Below are positions 1 to 8,572 of a DNA stretch of 64,000 nt, one piece after another. The position numbers and the translations under genes are program-made. The notes under the pieces were generated by a model. It saw only the letters and a list, made by a program, of their open reading frames with translations, did no database searches and was not told the origin of the DNA. Source of the stretch: Sulfitobacter dubius. GTDB taxonomy: Bacteria; Pseudomonadota; Alphaproteobacteria; Rhodobacterales; Rhodobacteraceae. The stretch is from positions 930,001-994,000 of the forward strand of contig NZ_FOPG01000001.1 in NCBI RefSeq assembly GCF_900113435.1. The letters run 5' to 3'. The first letter of the stretch is position 1. Every line of letters starts with the position of its first letter.

Positions 1-63
1 GCGCGGTATCTGACAGGACAGGTCATTACAGTGGACGGTGGGCTGATGGTCGGGCGCTACTGA
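1..63 (+). CDS. SDR family oxidoreductase, C-terminal end only
   Basis: The first 20 codons plus TGA of an open frame read ARYLTGQVITVDGGLMVGRY. The TGQ-x-I-x-VDGG ending is the standard C-terminus of classical short-chain dehydrogenases/reductases, where it lines the cofactor/substrate pocket. The rest lies outside the window, so neither substrate nor cofactor can be told. It runs in the same direction as the binding-protein gene 67 bases downstream and may share its operon. A weak GGAAGG-TCTG-CCTTCC hairpin (72-87) without a T-run lies in the gap and could be a processing site rather than a terminator. Confidence 0.8.
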   Translation, partial: ARYLTGQVITVDGGLMVGRY

Positions 64-130
64 ACACGCAAGGAAGGTCTGCCTTCCCAACAAAAACTAA
101 AATTAAACGACCGCAACAAGGAGTATAAAA

Positions 131-1354
131 GTGACACACTCAAATTTCTCTAGGCGCAACTTTCTAAAGACCACGGCAGGCAGCGCAGCGCTTGCTGCTG
201 GGGGGATGCCGTTCCTTGGCGCTCAGCAGGCATTCGCTGCCGAACTGAGCAACCAGGAATTGCGGACTGTCGGCCTGTCGGTCACGGTTCAGGAACGCAT
301 CCTGAACGATTTCAAAGAGCAATCCGGAGTCGGGTCGGTCAGCGGCAAGGCAGACATTTTCCCCAACACCCAAACAGAGATCCTCTCCGGGTCGGATGCC
401 TATGATTGCTGGGAAATCATCGGTGAACGTCTTGCTGCGATGGTCGCCACCGACAAGCTGGCGCCGATCCCTGCCGAGAATCTTAAGAACTGGGCCGGTA
501 TCCGCGAGACCTTTACCAAATCGTCCGACCGTTGGGACCTCAACCGTCAGATCGTCGGCCAGATTTGGGAAGACGAGAGCCAGACCCGCCTGAACATGGT
601 GCCGACGGTCTACAACTACGACTCCATCGGCTACCGTCCGGACCTAGTGGAAGCAGAGGAAGCCGCGAAGTGGTCCTCCCTGTTCGATCCTAAGTTCAAG
701 GGCAAGACCGGCCTGAACGTCGACCCGCTCATTGCATTTGGACAGGCAGTCCTGGCCATGAACGAGCTGGGCCTGTTGGAAGTCGCCAACCCGGGCAACC
801 CGGATGCTGAAGCCATCGAGGAGGCCGCCAAGTTCCTGATTGCCAAGAAGAAAGAAGGCCAATTCCGCGCCCTTTGGGGTGACTTCGGCGAGTTGGTGAA
901 CCTGCTGGCATCTGGCGAGATGGTCATCGCCGACGCGTGGCAACCGGCTGTTATGGCGGTCAAGGCGCAGGGGGTCGAATGCTCCTATGCCACGATGGAC
1001 AGCGGCTACCGTGGCTGGGCGATTGGGGTGGCCCCCCTCAAGACGTCCTCGAACCTCGAAGCGGTCGCGGCCTATGCCGATTACTGGCTCTCCGGCCCGC
1101 CCGCCATCGCGGTGTCCGAACAGGGCTACTACTCGCCCACGACCAACGTCAAGAACGTCATGGACCCCGACAAATATGCCTTCTGGTACGAGGGCAAGCC
1201 ATGGGTCGGCGCAACCGAGCGCGGCATAAAAGAAGGTGATCTGCGCGATGGCGGCTCTCTCGCAGAACGCGCCGCGAATGTCGCCTACTGGCACCAGTGG
1301 CCGGACGAGTACGACTTGCTCATCCAAAAGTGGGACGAATTCCTCTCCGCTTAA
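131..1354 (+). CDS. Tat-exported ABC transporter substrate-binding protein, PotD/spermidine-putrescine type
   Basis: This 407-residue protein starts with GTG preceded at 7 bases by AAGGAG (118-123). A twin-arginine motif SRRNFLK (residues 7-13), an Ala-rich hydrophobic stretch and an AFA-A cleavage site near residue 36 indicate Tat export to the periplasm. The mature part reads as a family 1 extracellular solute-binding protein of the polyamine/PotD type, with typical segments such as VPTVYNYDSIGY and ADAWQPAVMA. It should deliver substrate to a transporter whose ATPase is encoded next (1428-2534). No permease gene is in the window; it presumably lies upstream of the SDR. The substrate is unknown; the neighbouring amidase and deacetylase suggest a nitrogenous compound with an amide bond. 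Confidence 0.85.
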   Translation: MTHSNFSRRNFLKTTAGSAALAAGGMPFLGAQQAFAAELSNQELRTVGLSVTVQERILNDFKEQSGVGSVSGKADIFPNTQTEILSGSDAYDCWEIIGERLAAMVATDKLAPIPAENLKNWAGIRETFTKSSDRWDLNRQIVGQIWEDESQTRLNMVPTVYNYDSIGYRPDLVEAEEAAKWSSLFDPKFKGKTGLNVDPLIAFGQAVLAMNELGLLEVANPGNPDAEAIEEAAKFLIAKKKEGQFRALWGDFGELVNLLASGEMVIADAWQPAVMAVKAQGVECSYATMDSGYRGWAIGVAPLKTSSNLEAVAAYADYWLSGPPAIAVSEQGYYSPTTNVKNVMDPDKYAFWYEGKPWVGATERGIKEGDLRDGGSLAERAANVAYWHQWPDEYDLLIQKWDEFLSA

Positions 1355-1427
1355 TGCACCAATGGTTCAGCCAGGCAACCGGCTGAACCTCCCCCCTTCC
1401 CTTTTCCCCCGAACAGGACGTTTTCCC

Positions 1428-2534
1428 TTGGCCTACGATCTACAGCTTACAAATGTCTACAAGACCTACGACAATGGAACTCCGGCCGTTATTGACTTCA
1501 ATCTGGATGTCGAGAAAGGGGAATTCATCGCATTCCTTGGCCCGTCGGGCTGTGGCAAATCCACGACCCTGCGGATGATCTCGGGGTTTGAGACGGTGAC
1601 CTCCGGCGATCTGATGATCTGCGGCAAACGCGTGAACGATCAGCTTCCCGAAAAGCGCCCCACCTCGATGATCTTTCAAAACTACGCGCTCTTTCCGCAT
1701 ATGAACGTGCGCCAGAACGTGCTTTTCGGTCTTGAAGTCAAAAAGATGCCGCGCGACGAGGCGAACCGCAAGGTCGACCAGATACTCGAAAAGCTTGGCC
1801 TGAGCAGCATCGCCGACATGCCGACCTCCCGCCTGTCTGGCGGTCAGCGCCAGCGGATCGCACTGGCCCGCTCGCTTGTGGTTGAGCCCGATATTCTGCT
1901 ACTGGACGAACCGCTCGGCGCGCTGGACGCGAACCTGCGCAAGAGCATCCAGAACGAGCTGAAGCTGCTTCAGCGCGACCTTGGCATCACCTTTGTGTTC
2001 GTGACCCACGCGCAGTCCGAAGCGCTCGCCCTGTCCGACCGGATCGTGGTGATGAACGCGGGCCGCGTGGAACAGGTCAGCCCCCCACGTGAGCTTTACA
2101 CCCGCCCCAGCAGCCAGTTCGTGGCCCGTTTCATCGGTTCAAACGCTATCCTCCCCGGCACGGTCAGGGAAGAACAAAATGGCATCGTGATGCTCGACAC
2201 GGCCTTTGGCACCTTTGGCGGGGCGAACCGCGCAGGTATCGACGCGCATAAGGGGCGAGAGATGAGCATCATCCTGCCCGCCGAAGCGGTGGACCTTGTG
2301 CCTGCCGATGTGCCCCAAGATGAGATACGTGCCAGCTTTGGCTCCAACGCGATCCCCTGCACCATCGACAGCCTCCAGATCGTTGGGCACATCATGCATA
2401 TGATCGTGCGTTTTGCCGACGGCAAGCTGATCAACGTCGAGGGCCATGTAGATAAGTATCGCAACAGGCTGAAGGCCGGGGGAAGCGCGTTTATCGCGTG
2501 GAAATCCACCAATGCCAGCGTCATTGACCACTGA
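1428..2534 (+). CDS. ABC transporter ATP-binding protein, PotA type
   Basis: The 368-residue cytoplasmic ATPase carries Walker A GPSGCGKST (residues 38-46), the signature LSGGQRQRIALARS, Walker B ILLLDEP and the D-loop GALDANLR, followed by a C-terminal TOBE-like regulatory domain of about 120 residues. These are the marks of the PotA/MalK class. The frame is open further upstream to 1236, but that extension overlaps the binding-protein gene and encodes no ATPase sequence. TTG at 1428, with AGGAC 8 bases before it, gives a normal N-terminus (MAYDLQLTNVYKTY). It probably energises import of the ligand bound by the upstream Tat-exported protein. Its stop lies just before the amidase start. Confidence 0.88.
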   Translation: MAYDLQLTNVYKTYDNGTPAVIDFNLDVEKGEFIAFLGPSGCGKSTTLRMISGFETVTSGDLMICGKRVNDQLPEKRPTSMIFQNYALFPHMNVRQNVLFGLEVKKMPRDEANRKVDQILEKLGLSSIADMPTSRLSGGQRQRIALARSLVVEPDILLLDEPLGALDANLRKSIQNELKLLQRDLGITFVFVTHAQSEALALSDRIVVMNAGRVEQVSPPRELYTRPSSQFVARFIGSNAILPGTVREEQNGIVMLDTAFGTFGGANRAGIDAHKGREMSIILPAEAVDLVPADVPQDEIRASFGSNAIPCTIDSLQIVGHIMHMIVRFADGKLINVEGHVDKYRNRLKAGGSAFIAWKSTNASVIDH

Positions 2535-2544
2535 GGACGCTCGT

Positions 2545-3897
2545 ATGGGCCATTTGACGGCAAGCGACATTTCTCAAGGGCTGCGGGCGGGCAAGCTCGA
2601 TGCGGTCACTGTGACAGAGCAGGTGTTTGATCGCATCGCAGAGCATGGTGACGATGCGATCTATATCGACATCCTGCGCGACCGCGCGATGGTGGAAGCA
2701 AAGGCTGCGCGCCTGCGGTATCGTGCGGGCCTGCCCGCCAGCCCGCTTGACGGCGTGCCTGTTGCTTGGAAGGATCTGTTTGACCTCAAGGGCCGCGTCA
2801 CCACCGTCGGAGCCGTGGTGACAAAGGCCGATCCCCCGGCTCAGGCAGATGCACCGGTCATCGCAGCCGCGCACCGTGCCGGCATCATCAGCACCGGCAC
2901 CGTGAACATGACCGAGTTTGCCTATTCCGGCATCGGGCTGAACCCGCATTACGGCACACCGCGCAATGTCCACGCCCCTGTCGGGCAAACCCGCAGCCCC
3001 GGCGGGTCGTCCTCGGCCTCCGGCGTTGTGGTCTCGGCGGGGATCGTACCGATTTCGATGGGCTCGGACACCGGCGGGTCGGTGCGCATTCCTGCGTCGT
3101 TCAATGGGGTTGTCGGGTATAAGACCTCGTCGGGCCGCCACCCGATGGCGGGGGTCTATCCGCTGGCCAAATCGCTCGACACGATCGGCCCGTTGGCCCA
3201 CACCGTGGCCGACTGCGCGCTTTTCGATGCGGTCTTGCGTGGCAAAAATGCGCCAGAGGCGCAGGCGGCAGACCCTGGCACGCTGAACTTTGTCATTCCC
3301 GATGACATCCTGCTCAATGACCTCTCTCCCGCCGTCGCGGTAAACTTTGACGCTACCGTAGCGCGGCTTGAAGCGGCGGGCGGGCGGGTGCGCCGCATAT
3401 CATTGCCCGAACTGACCGAGTTGACCGATCTGATCGCACGCCACGGTGTCTTGGCCGGAGCCGAAGCGCTGGTGCTGCATCAGGAGCGGATTTACGGCGC
3501 CGCAGCCGACCAGATGGACGCCCGCGTGGTGCGCCGCATCAAGCTGGCCGAAAGGATGAGCGCTGTTGATCTGCTGGTGCTGCAACAGGCCCGCGCCCGC
3601 ACCATGGCCTCGACCGCCGAAGCCCTCGGCAACGCCATCGTTCTTTGCCCCACCACCGCCGTAACCGCGATGAAGACCGCCCCCCTTGAGGCGGATCAGG
3701 ACGCCTTTTTCCGCGCCAATGGCCTCACGTTGCGCAACACATCGCTGGGGAATTTTCTGGACTGGTGCGGCGTGTCTATTCCCAACGGCACCGATGCTGC
3801 CGGCATGCCCACGGGGTTCCTGCTCTCGGCGTCTTCGGGACAGGACACGGCCCTGCTGGCCGCGGCCTTGGGCTGCGAGGAGATCATCCGCGGCTGA
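2545..3897 (+). CDS. Amidase signature family hydrolase
   Basis: This 450-residue protein belongs to the amidase signature family, which hydrolyses carboxamides to carboxylate and ammonia with a Ser-cisSer-Lys triad. The lysine is in VAWKDLFD, the Gly/Ser-rich core is SPGGSSSASG, and the presumed nucleophile is in DTGGSVRIPA. The chosen ATG (2545) has GAGG at 2533-2536, which overlaps the stop of the ATPase gene, so translation is probably coupled. The earlier in-frame start at 2512 would add 11 residues inside the ATPase gene and is less likely. The family also includes GatA and AtzF-like enzymes, but there are no gatB/gatC neighbours. I infer a catabolic amidase acting on the imported compound. 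Confidence 0.88.
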   Translation: MGHLTASDISQGLRAGKLDAVTVTEQVFDRIAEHGDDAIYIDILRDRAMVEAKAARLRYRAGLPASPLDGVPVAWKDLFDLKGRVTTVGAVVTKADPPAQADAPVIAAAHRAGIISTGTVNMTEFAYSGIGLNPHYGTPRNVHAPVGQTRSPGGSSSASGVVVSAGIVPISMGSDTGGSVRIPASFNGVVGYKTSSGRHPMAGVYPLAKSLDTIGPLAHTVADCALFDAVLRGKNAPEAQAADPGTLNFVIPDDILLNDLSPAVAVNFDATVARLEAAGGRVRRISLPELTELTDLIARHGVLAGAEALVLHQERIYGAAADQMDARVVRRIKLAERMSAVDLLVLQQARARTMASTAEALGNAIVLCPTTAVTAMKTAPLEADQDAFFRANGLTLRNTSLGNFLDWCGVSIPNGTDAAGMPTGFLLSASSGQDTALLAAALGCEEIIRG

Positions 3898-3939
3898 GGC
3901 CGCCCTGACAACGACTGAAAAATCAGAGGAGACTGAGAA

Positions 3940-4842
3940 ATGAGTAAGAAGATCTATTGTGCCTTTGGCACCGATATCGACTCCGTCGCGGGCCAGATCG
4001 GGTCCTATGGCGGCGGCGATTCCCCCAATGACATCCAGCGTGGTATCTTTGCCACCGAAGTCGGCGTGCCGCGCCTGCTGCGCCTGTTCAAGAAGTACGA
4101 GATGCGGACATCGTTCTTCATCCCCGGCCATTCGCTCGAGACCTTCCCCAAGGAAATGGACATGATCGTCGAAGCCGGTCACGAGATCGGTGCGCACGGC
4201 TATCTGCACGAAAACCCCGTCGCGATGACGCCATCGCAAGAGGAAGACGTGTTGGTCAAATCGATCGAGTTGATCAAAGGGCTGACCGGCGAGGCACCCA
4301 AAGGCTATGTCGCCCCTTGGTGGGAAATGTCCAACGTGACCGCAGCCCTGCTGGGCAAATACGGTTTTTCCTACGACCACAGCCAGAGCTATCGTGACTT
4401 CCAGCCGTTCTATGCCCGCGTCGGCGACGAGTGGAACGTGATCGATTACTCCAAGACCGCTGGCGAGTGGATGCATCCGCTCAAGCACGGTAAGGAGATT
4501 GACCTCGTCGACATCGGCGCGAACTGGTATGTCGACGACCTGCCCCCGATGATGTTCATCAAGAACGCGCCTAACAGCCACGGCTTCGTCAGCCCTCGCG
4601 ACATCGAACAGATGTGGAAAGACCAGTTCGACTGGGTCTACCGCGAGATGGAATATGGTGTGTTCCCGATCACCATCCACCCCGACGTTGCGGGCCGTCC
4701 GCAGGTTCTGTTGATGCTGGAGCGCCTAATCGAGTACATCAACGGTCATTCCGGCGTCGAATGGGTGGACTTCAACACCATCGCTGACGACTTCCGCAAA
4801 CGCTTCCCCTTCGACAGCGACAAGCGCCCAGAAGTGATCTAA
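3940..4842 (+). CDS. Polysaccharide deacetylase family hydrolase (PuuE/HpPgdA-like)
   Basis: This 300-residue protein has the NodB-homology fold motifs: an early Asp pair in GTDIDSV, the metal-binding histidines in [10 protein letters not shown], and a late catalytic histidine in [10 protein letters not shown]. The CE4-like family is metal dependent (Zn, Co or Ni) and removes acyl groups from sugars. The branch with this spacing, which lacks a secretion signal, also includes cyclic-imidase and allantoinase-like enzymes (PuuE), so a cytosolic ring-opening or deacylating reaction is at least as likely as a polysaccharide one. An AGAGGAGA ribosome site precedes the start. The gene sits between an amidase and a metal-chaperone module, which fits a metalloenzyme in a small-molecule catabolic route. 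Confidence 0.8.
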   Translation: MSKKIYCAFGTDIDSVAGQIGSYGGGDSPNDIQRGIFATEVGVPRLLRLFKKYEMRTSFFIPGHSLETFPKEMDMIVEAGHEIGAHGYLHENPVAMTPSQEEDVLVKSIELIKGLTGEAPKGYVAPWWEMSNVTAALLGKYGFSYDHSQSYRDFQPFYARVGDEWNVIDYSKTAGEWMHPLKHGKEIDLVDIGANWYVDDLPPMMFIKNAPNSHGFVSPRDIEQMWKDQFDWVYREMEYGVFPITIHPDVAGRPQVLLMLERLIEYINGHSGVEWVDFNTIADDFRKRFPFDSDKRPEVI

Positions 4843-4899
4843 GCCATCAAGGGGCAGCGCGAGCCGCGCTGCCCTGTCCCTACGCAACGAGGTCTTAAG

Positions 4900-5202
4900 A
4901 TGTGCAACGCCTGTGGTTTTCCGACACGCCCCGGCCATTGGACCGATGCAGGCGCGGACAACGCCGGCGACCGCCTGCGGCTGCAGATGCGTCGCGCGCA
5001 GATCCTGAACCGGTTGCTCAGCAGCTATGGGTTCACCGCTCGACCGCCCGGTCATGGTCCGGGTTTCGCGCTCTCGTCCTTCACAGGCCGGACCGCCCTA
5101 CTCCCCGACCTCGAATCCGTCTGGAAGGACGCCGCGCGACAGATCGGCGCTCCGATTGACCCGCTCGCCCCCCGCTTTACCAAAACCCCTTCTGCCCCAT
5201 GA
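4900..5202 (+). CDS. Small conserved-type protein with N-terminal CxxC, unknown function
   Basis: This 100-residue protein begins MCNACGFPTRPGHW, giving a Cys-x-x-Cys pair near the N-terminus and two or three nearby histidines, a plausible small metal site. The rest is Arg/Pro-rich with no signal peptide or membrane segment. I do not recognise a named family. The stop overlaps the start of the COG0523 GTPase by four bases (ATGA), so the two are translationally coupled and are probably functional partners. Its position suggests a metal-handling adaptor or a client of the GTPase, which is inference from context only. Confidence 0.65.
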   Translation: MCNACGFPTRPGHWTDAGADNAGDRLRLQMRRAQILNRLLSSYGFTARPPGHGPGFALSSFTGRTALLPDLESVWKDAARQIGAPIDPLAPRFTKTPSAP

Positions 5203-6155
5203 CACCGGACGCGGACGACAGCCGCCTGCGCCTGACGATCCTTGGCGGCTATCTGGGCTCTGGCAAAACCACATGGCTGCGCCATCAGTTGTTCGCGGGC
5301 ACGTTTCCCGGTGCGCATATCCTTGTGAACGAAGCGGCCTTAACGCCAGTAGACGATACCCTGCTCGCCGCGCAGGCCGCCAGCATGACCATGCTCGCAG
5401 GTGGATGCGCCTGCTGCACGGGCAAGGCAGACCTGATAACCGCCCTGCGGGCGCTTTGCGACACCCGCAGCCGCCAAAGCGCTGAGGTGCGCAGCACCAA
5501 TCAGATTGTGTTGGAAACCAGCGGCCTTGCCGATCCTGCTGCCATCCTTGCGGCAATTCGGGATGACGGGGTTCTTGTCCATCATATCCGTGTGGCCGAG
5601 ATCGTCGTACTGGTGGACGCCCTCCACGCCGTGCAACAATTACAAAGCGAACACCTGAGCCGCGCTCAGATTGAGGCCGCCGACCGCATTATCTTGACCA
5701 AAGTTGACGCCGTTACGGACCATACGCTCGCGGCTGTTATGGCGACCGTGAAACAGCTTAACCCTGCGGCGGAGATTGAGGCCGCAGCAAAGGGTCAGCC
5801 CCACGCTCTGTCGAACCTGCCGGACGCTACCGCCTATGCGTTGCCGTTGCTGTTAGACGGCATGGCTCCCATCCTCCCCACCAAGATTGACATTCCCGAG
5901 GATGTGGACTGGGCCGCCTTCTCGGTCTGGCTCTCGGCGCTTCTCTATGCGCGGGGTGACGACTTGGTGCGCGTCAAAGGTGTGTTTGAAACGCCCGCCG
6001 GGCCGCTTTTGCTACAAGCCGTCCGAAAATCTGTCCAGCCGCCCGAACTGCTCCCCGCTCCCGCGCAAGACCGCCGAAATCAGATTGTCTTCATCGGGCG
6101 AGGGTACGAAAGCGAAGACCTGCGCCGCTCGCTCGCCTATTTCACCCGAAACTGA
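5199..6155 (+). CDS. COG0523 (CobW/P47K) family metallochaperone GTPase
   Basis: The 318-residue protein shows the G3E P-loop GTPase pattern: Walker A GGYLGSGKTT near residue 12, the metal-binding CxCC motif in GGCACC near residue 68, a Walker B-like VLETSGLADP, and the guanine-specificity motif TKVD. A CobW C-terminal domain follows. Members of this family insert metals into target enzymes (nitrile hydratase, zinc enzymes via ZNG1, urease via UreG relatives). It overlaps the small CNACG protein by four bases and ends the plus-strand unit. The closest candidate client in the window is the deacetylase-family hydrolase at 3940-4842, which would be a metalloenzyme. The gene itself is intact; the client assignment is inferred. 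Confidence 0.88.
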   Translation: MTPDADDSRLRLTILGGYLGSGKTTWLRHQLFAGTFPGAHILVNEAALTPVDDTLLAAQAASMTMLAGGCACCTGKADLITALRALCDTRSRQSAEVRSTNQIVLETSGLADPAAILAAIRDDGVLVHHIRVAEIVVLVDALHAVQQLQSEHLSRAQIEAADRIILTKVDAVTDHTLAAVMATVKQLNPAAEIEAAAKGQPHALSNLPDATAYALPLLLDGMAPILPTKIDIPEDVDWAAFSVWLSALLYARGDDLVRVKGVFETPAGPLLLQAVRKSVQPPELLPAPAQDRRNQIVFIGRGYESEDLRRSLAYFTRN

Positions 6156-6537
6156 ATAAAGCCGCGACAACGTGCACTCGCAGAGTGTGCCGTTGGCGTT
6201 ACAGACATCAAGCTACGGGGCTTTCGGGACTGAAGCTGACCGCAAGAATATCCAAGCAAAAGGGTGGGCTCAATGCGTTACAGCTATACAATCGGCATGT
6301 GGCTCTGCTCCCTCTGGGGGCCAGAGGGGATCAGCCAAGCCTTGGTAATAGACGAATGGCGATAGGAGACGAGCACCATAGCTGCATATACTTCAAAAGA
6401 TAACGATCGCATTCATTGATAGTTTTGTTGCAAATCGAATGCCTAATTGTGCTCCCGGTTAGATTACCAATGTCAAAGCTCGACCATAAGGTGATGGCCA
6501 GCCATGTTAATCCGATGGCACGGCGCAGTAAATGCTA
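6156..6537. other. Gene-poor spacer
   Basis: No open frame here resembles a protein. The only structure seen is a perfect 8-bp hairpin (CCCTCTGG 6310-6317 with CCAGAGGG 6321-6328) without a T-run, too far from the upstream stop to be its obvious terminator. The DNA is less G+C-rich than the flanking genes and leads into the transposase remnant. Confidence 0.5.
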
Positions 6538-6879
6538 TCAACGGAGCGGCATCAAACCGCGACAGGTCCAAAACGGGATCCAGTCACTTAGATCAAGGCG
6601 GCAGAACCAGCGATATGCGCGGTTGATATGCACCTCGTCGCACAACCGCCGCTCTGACCGGATGCCGAAGCAATAGCCGACCAACAGCATGCGGATCAGC
6701 AGTTCGGGATCGACCGAGGGACGGCCAGTGTGGCTGTAAAAGCCTGCAAGATGGGCACGGATACTGCTCAGGTCGACAAACCGGTCGATGGATCGAAGCA
6801 GGTGATCTTGCGGAACGTGATCCTCCAGCGATGACTGATAGAATAGTGCTGGTTGAGCTTCCTGTCACGGTCCCATCAT
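6538..6879 (-). pseudogene. IS1182-type transposase, N-terminal remnant with in-frame stop
   Basis: Read on the minus strand from ATG at 6879, the frame gives MMGP, then TGA (6865-6867), then QEAQPALFYQSSLEDHVPQD and on through HTGRPSVDPELLIRML and YRWFCRLDLSDW. This is the N-terminal part of the IS1182-family transposase common in Rhodobacteraceae, in which the fifth codon is normally Arg (CGA), so the TGA is a single-base change. Similarity ends near 6590, and the DDE catalytic domain is missing. The remnant is therefore dead twice over. No terminal inverted repeats could be picked out. It sits between the metallochaperone operon and the catabolic operon, as a scar of past rearrangement. 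Confidence 0.8.
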
Positions 6880-7032
6880 CGCCGATCCTCCTCTCAATTA
6901 CACGAATTGAATCAGCAGTTCAGGGCGCGATCAAACAATCGTTTTTCAACAAAGTACGCCGCTGTCGCAAATTAGGTCCCACCACCCGCCTATGATCCCT
7001 GCTCATCATCGCTTTCTCCAGAATGCAATAAT

Positions 7033-8571
7033 TTATCGGGGGGCCAGATACTCTTCTCTTAAAAGCCTTTTGTGCAGTTTTCCCGTCTCTGTCCGAGGTA
7101 AACTTCCACGGAACTCGATACTCCGTGGACATTTGATTGAAGACAGTTTCGTTCGGCAAAATTCAAACAAGATCTCACGGAGTCCATCTGAAGCTTCGAT
7201 ATTAGGGACCAACTGCACGACCGCATGAACCGCTTCGCCAAAATCCTCATGTGGGATACCTATGACCGCCGCGTCGAGCACAGCCGGATGGTTTAGCAGC
7301 GTATCTTCAGTTTCTTGCGGATAAACGTTCACTCCGCCGGAAATGATCATGAATGATTTCCGGTCAGTCAGGTAGAGATAACCCTCCGGGTCTACCCGGC
7401 CAATGTCCCCGAGGGTCGTCCAGCCTTTTTCATTGGTGGCGCGCCGGGTCTTTTCAGGATCTTTGTGATAAGCGAACTGATGGCCATTCTCGAAAAAGAT
7501 TTCCCCTTCCTGTCCGACTGGTAGCTCTTCGCCTGTCTCGCCGCAGATATGGATGACCCCCAGTTTGGCCCGGCCCACTGAGCCGGGGTGAACGCGCCAC
7601 TCACGGCTTGTTATAGCGGTAAAGCCATTATTCTCAGTACCAGCATAATACTCGTGGATGATATCCCCCCACCACGCCAGCATCTCGTGCTTGACCTCAA
7701 GCGGACAGGGTGCCGCGGCATGTACAGCCATCTGCATAGACGAAAGGTCGTATTTCTCACGTACCGCCTGAGGTAGTTTTAACAAGCGCACGAACATGGT
7801 TGGTACCCATTGGCTGTGGGTGATCCGATGCTCTTCAATAAGTCTTAGCGCCTCTTCGGCGTCAAATCGGCCCATGATGACCGCAGTACCACCCGATTTG
7901 ATCGTGACCATTGAGTGGCGCAAGGGGGCTGCATGATATAGCGGCGCAGTAGACAGGTATCGCGTATCCGGTCCGTAGCCGAAAAGACCAGTCAACAAAT
8001 CGACCAGCATTGTGCGTGTTCCAAGTGGCGCAGGCTCCAACGGCCACTTGATACCTTTTGGCCGCCCTGTTGTGCCCGAGGAATAGAGCATATCAAGCCC
8101 TTGGGACTCGTCTGGGATTGGCGTGGTTGGTTGATCCGCGAGGGCTTGATCCCAGCTTGGGAGACCGTTCAAGCCCGCGCCCACGACACGCACAGCACAG
8201 ATTTCGGCGAAATCTGCCCGTAGTTTCGGGATTAACCCCGCAAACCGCGCGCTTGTAATTAGCAACTGAGCATCGCAATCGCCGAGGATATATGCGATCT
8301 CTTCTGGTCCCAGATGAGTACTGATGGTCGTATAATACACTCCGGCACGATCCGCAGCAAAGCAGACCTCCAGCATTTCGCGACGGTTCTCCATCAGAAT
8401 GGCAATATGCGCCCCGGCCTCGATGCCCGTAGCGCGCAGCAAATGTGCGCCTTGATTGGCCCGGGCCTCGAGCGCACCGAAGCTGACACTTTCGCCGGTG
8501 GCGGCCATGACGAATGCTGCCTTGTCCGCCGGGTGGTGGCGGGGCTGCCAAGAAGTATCAATGTCGGACAT
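7033..8571 (-). CDS. AMP-dependent acyl-CoA synthetase/ligase
   Basis: This 512-residue member of the adenylate-forming family activates a carboxylic acid to its acyl-AMP and then to the CoA thioester. Visible motifs are the P-loop YSSGTTGRPKG (about residues 163-173), the hinge region GDIGRVDPEGYLYLTDR, GGVNVYPQE, and the C-terminal catalytic lysine in TETGKLHK. It is the last gene of the minus-strand transport/catabolic unit, one base after the dehydrogenase stop. Acid specificity cannot be read; the class includes medium-chain, aryl and short-chain ligases. It probably primes the imported acid for the acyl-CoA dehydrogenase encoded upstream. Confidence 0.88.
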   Translation of the reverse strand: MSDIDTSWQPRHHPADKAAFVMAATGESVSFGALEARANQGAHLLRATGIEAGAHIAILMENRREMLEVCFAADRAGVYYTTISTHLGPEEIAYILGDCDAQLLITSARFAGLIPKLRADFAEICAVRVVGAGLNGLPSWDQALADQPTTPIPDESQGLDMLYSSGTTGRPKGIKWPLEPAPLGTRTMLVDLLTGLFGYGPDTRYLSTAPLYHAAPLRHSMVTIKSGGTAVIMGRFDAEEALRLIEEHRITHSQWVPTMFVRLLKLPQAVREKYDLSSMQMAVHAAAPCPLEVKHEMLAWWGDIIHEYYAGTENNGFTAITSREWRVHPGSVGRAKLGVIHICGETGEELPVGQEGEIFFENGHQFAYHKDPEKTRRATNEKGWTTLGDIGRVDPEGYLYLTDRKSFMIISGGVNVYPQETEDTLLNHPAVLDAAVIGIPHEDFGEAVHAVVQLVPNIEASDGLREILFEFCRTKLSSIKCPRSIEFRGSLPRTETGKLHKRLLREEYLAPR

Positions 8572-8572
8572 G

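Noticed and set aside
3400..4680. Long minus-strand frame opposite the amidase and deacetylase genes
   Set aside because: Shadow of two real genes.
6339..6345. GCCTTGG as a possible second attachment site matching the tRNA-Leu 3' end
   Set aside because: Only seven bases match, which is expected by chance.
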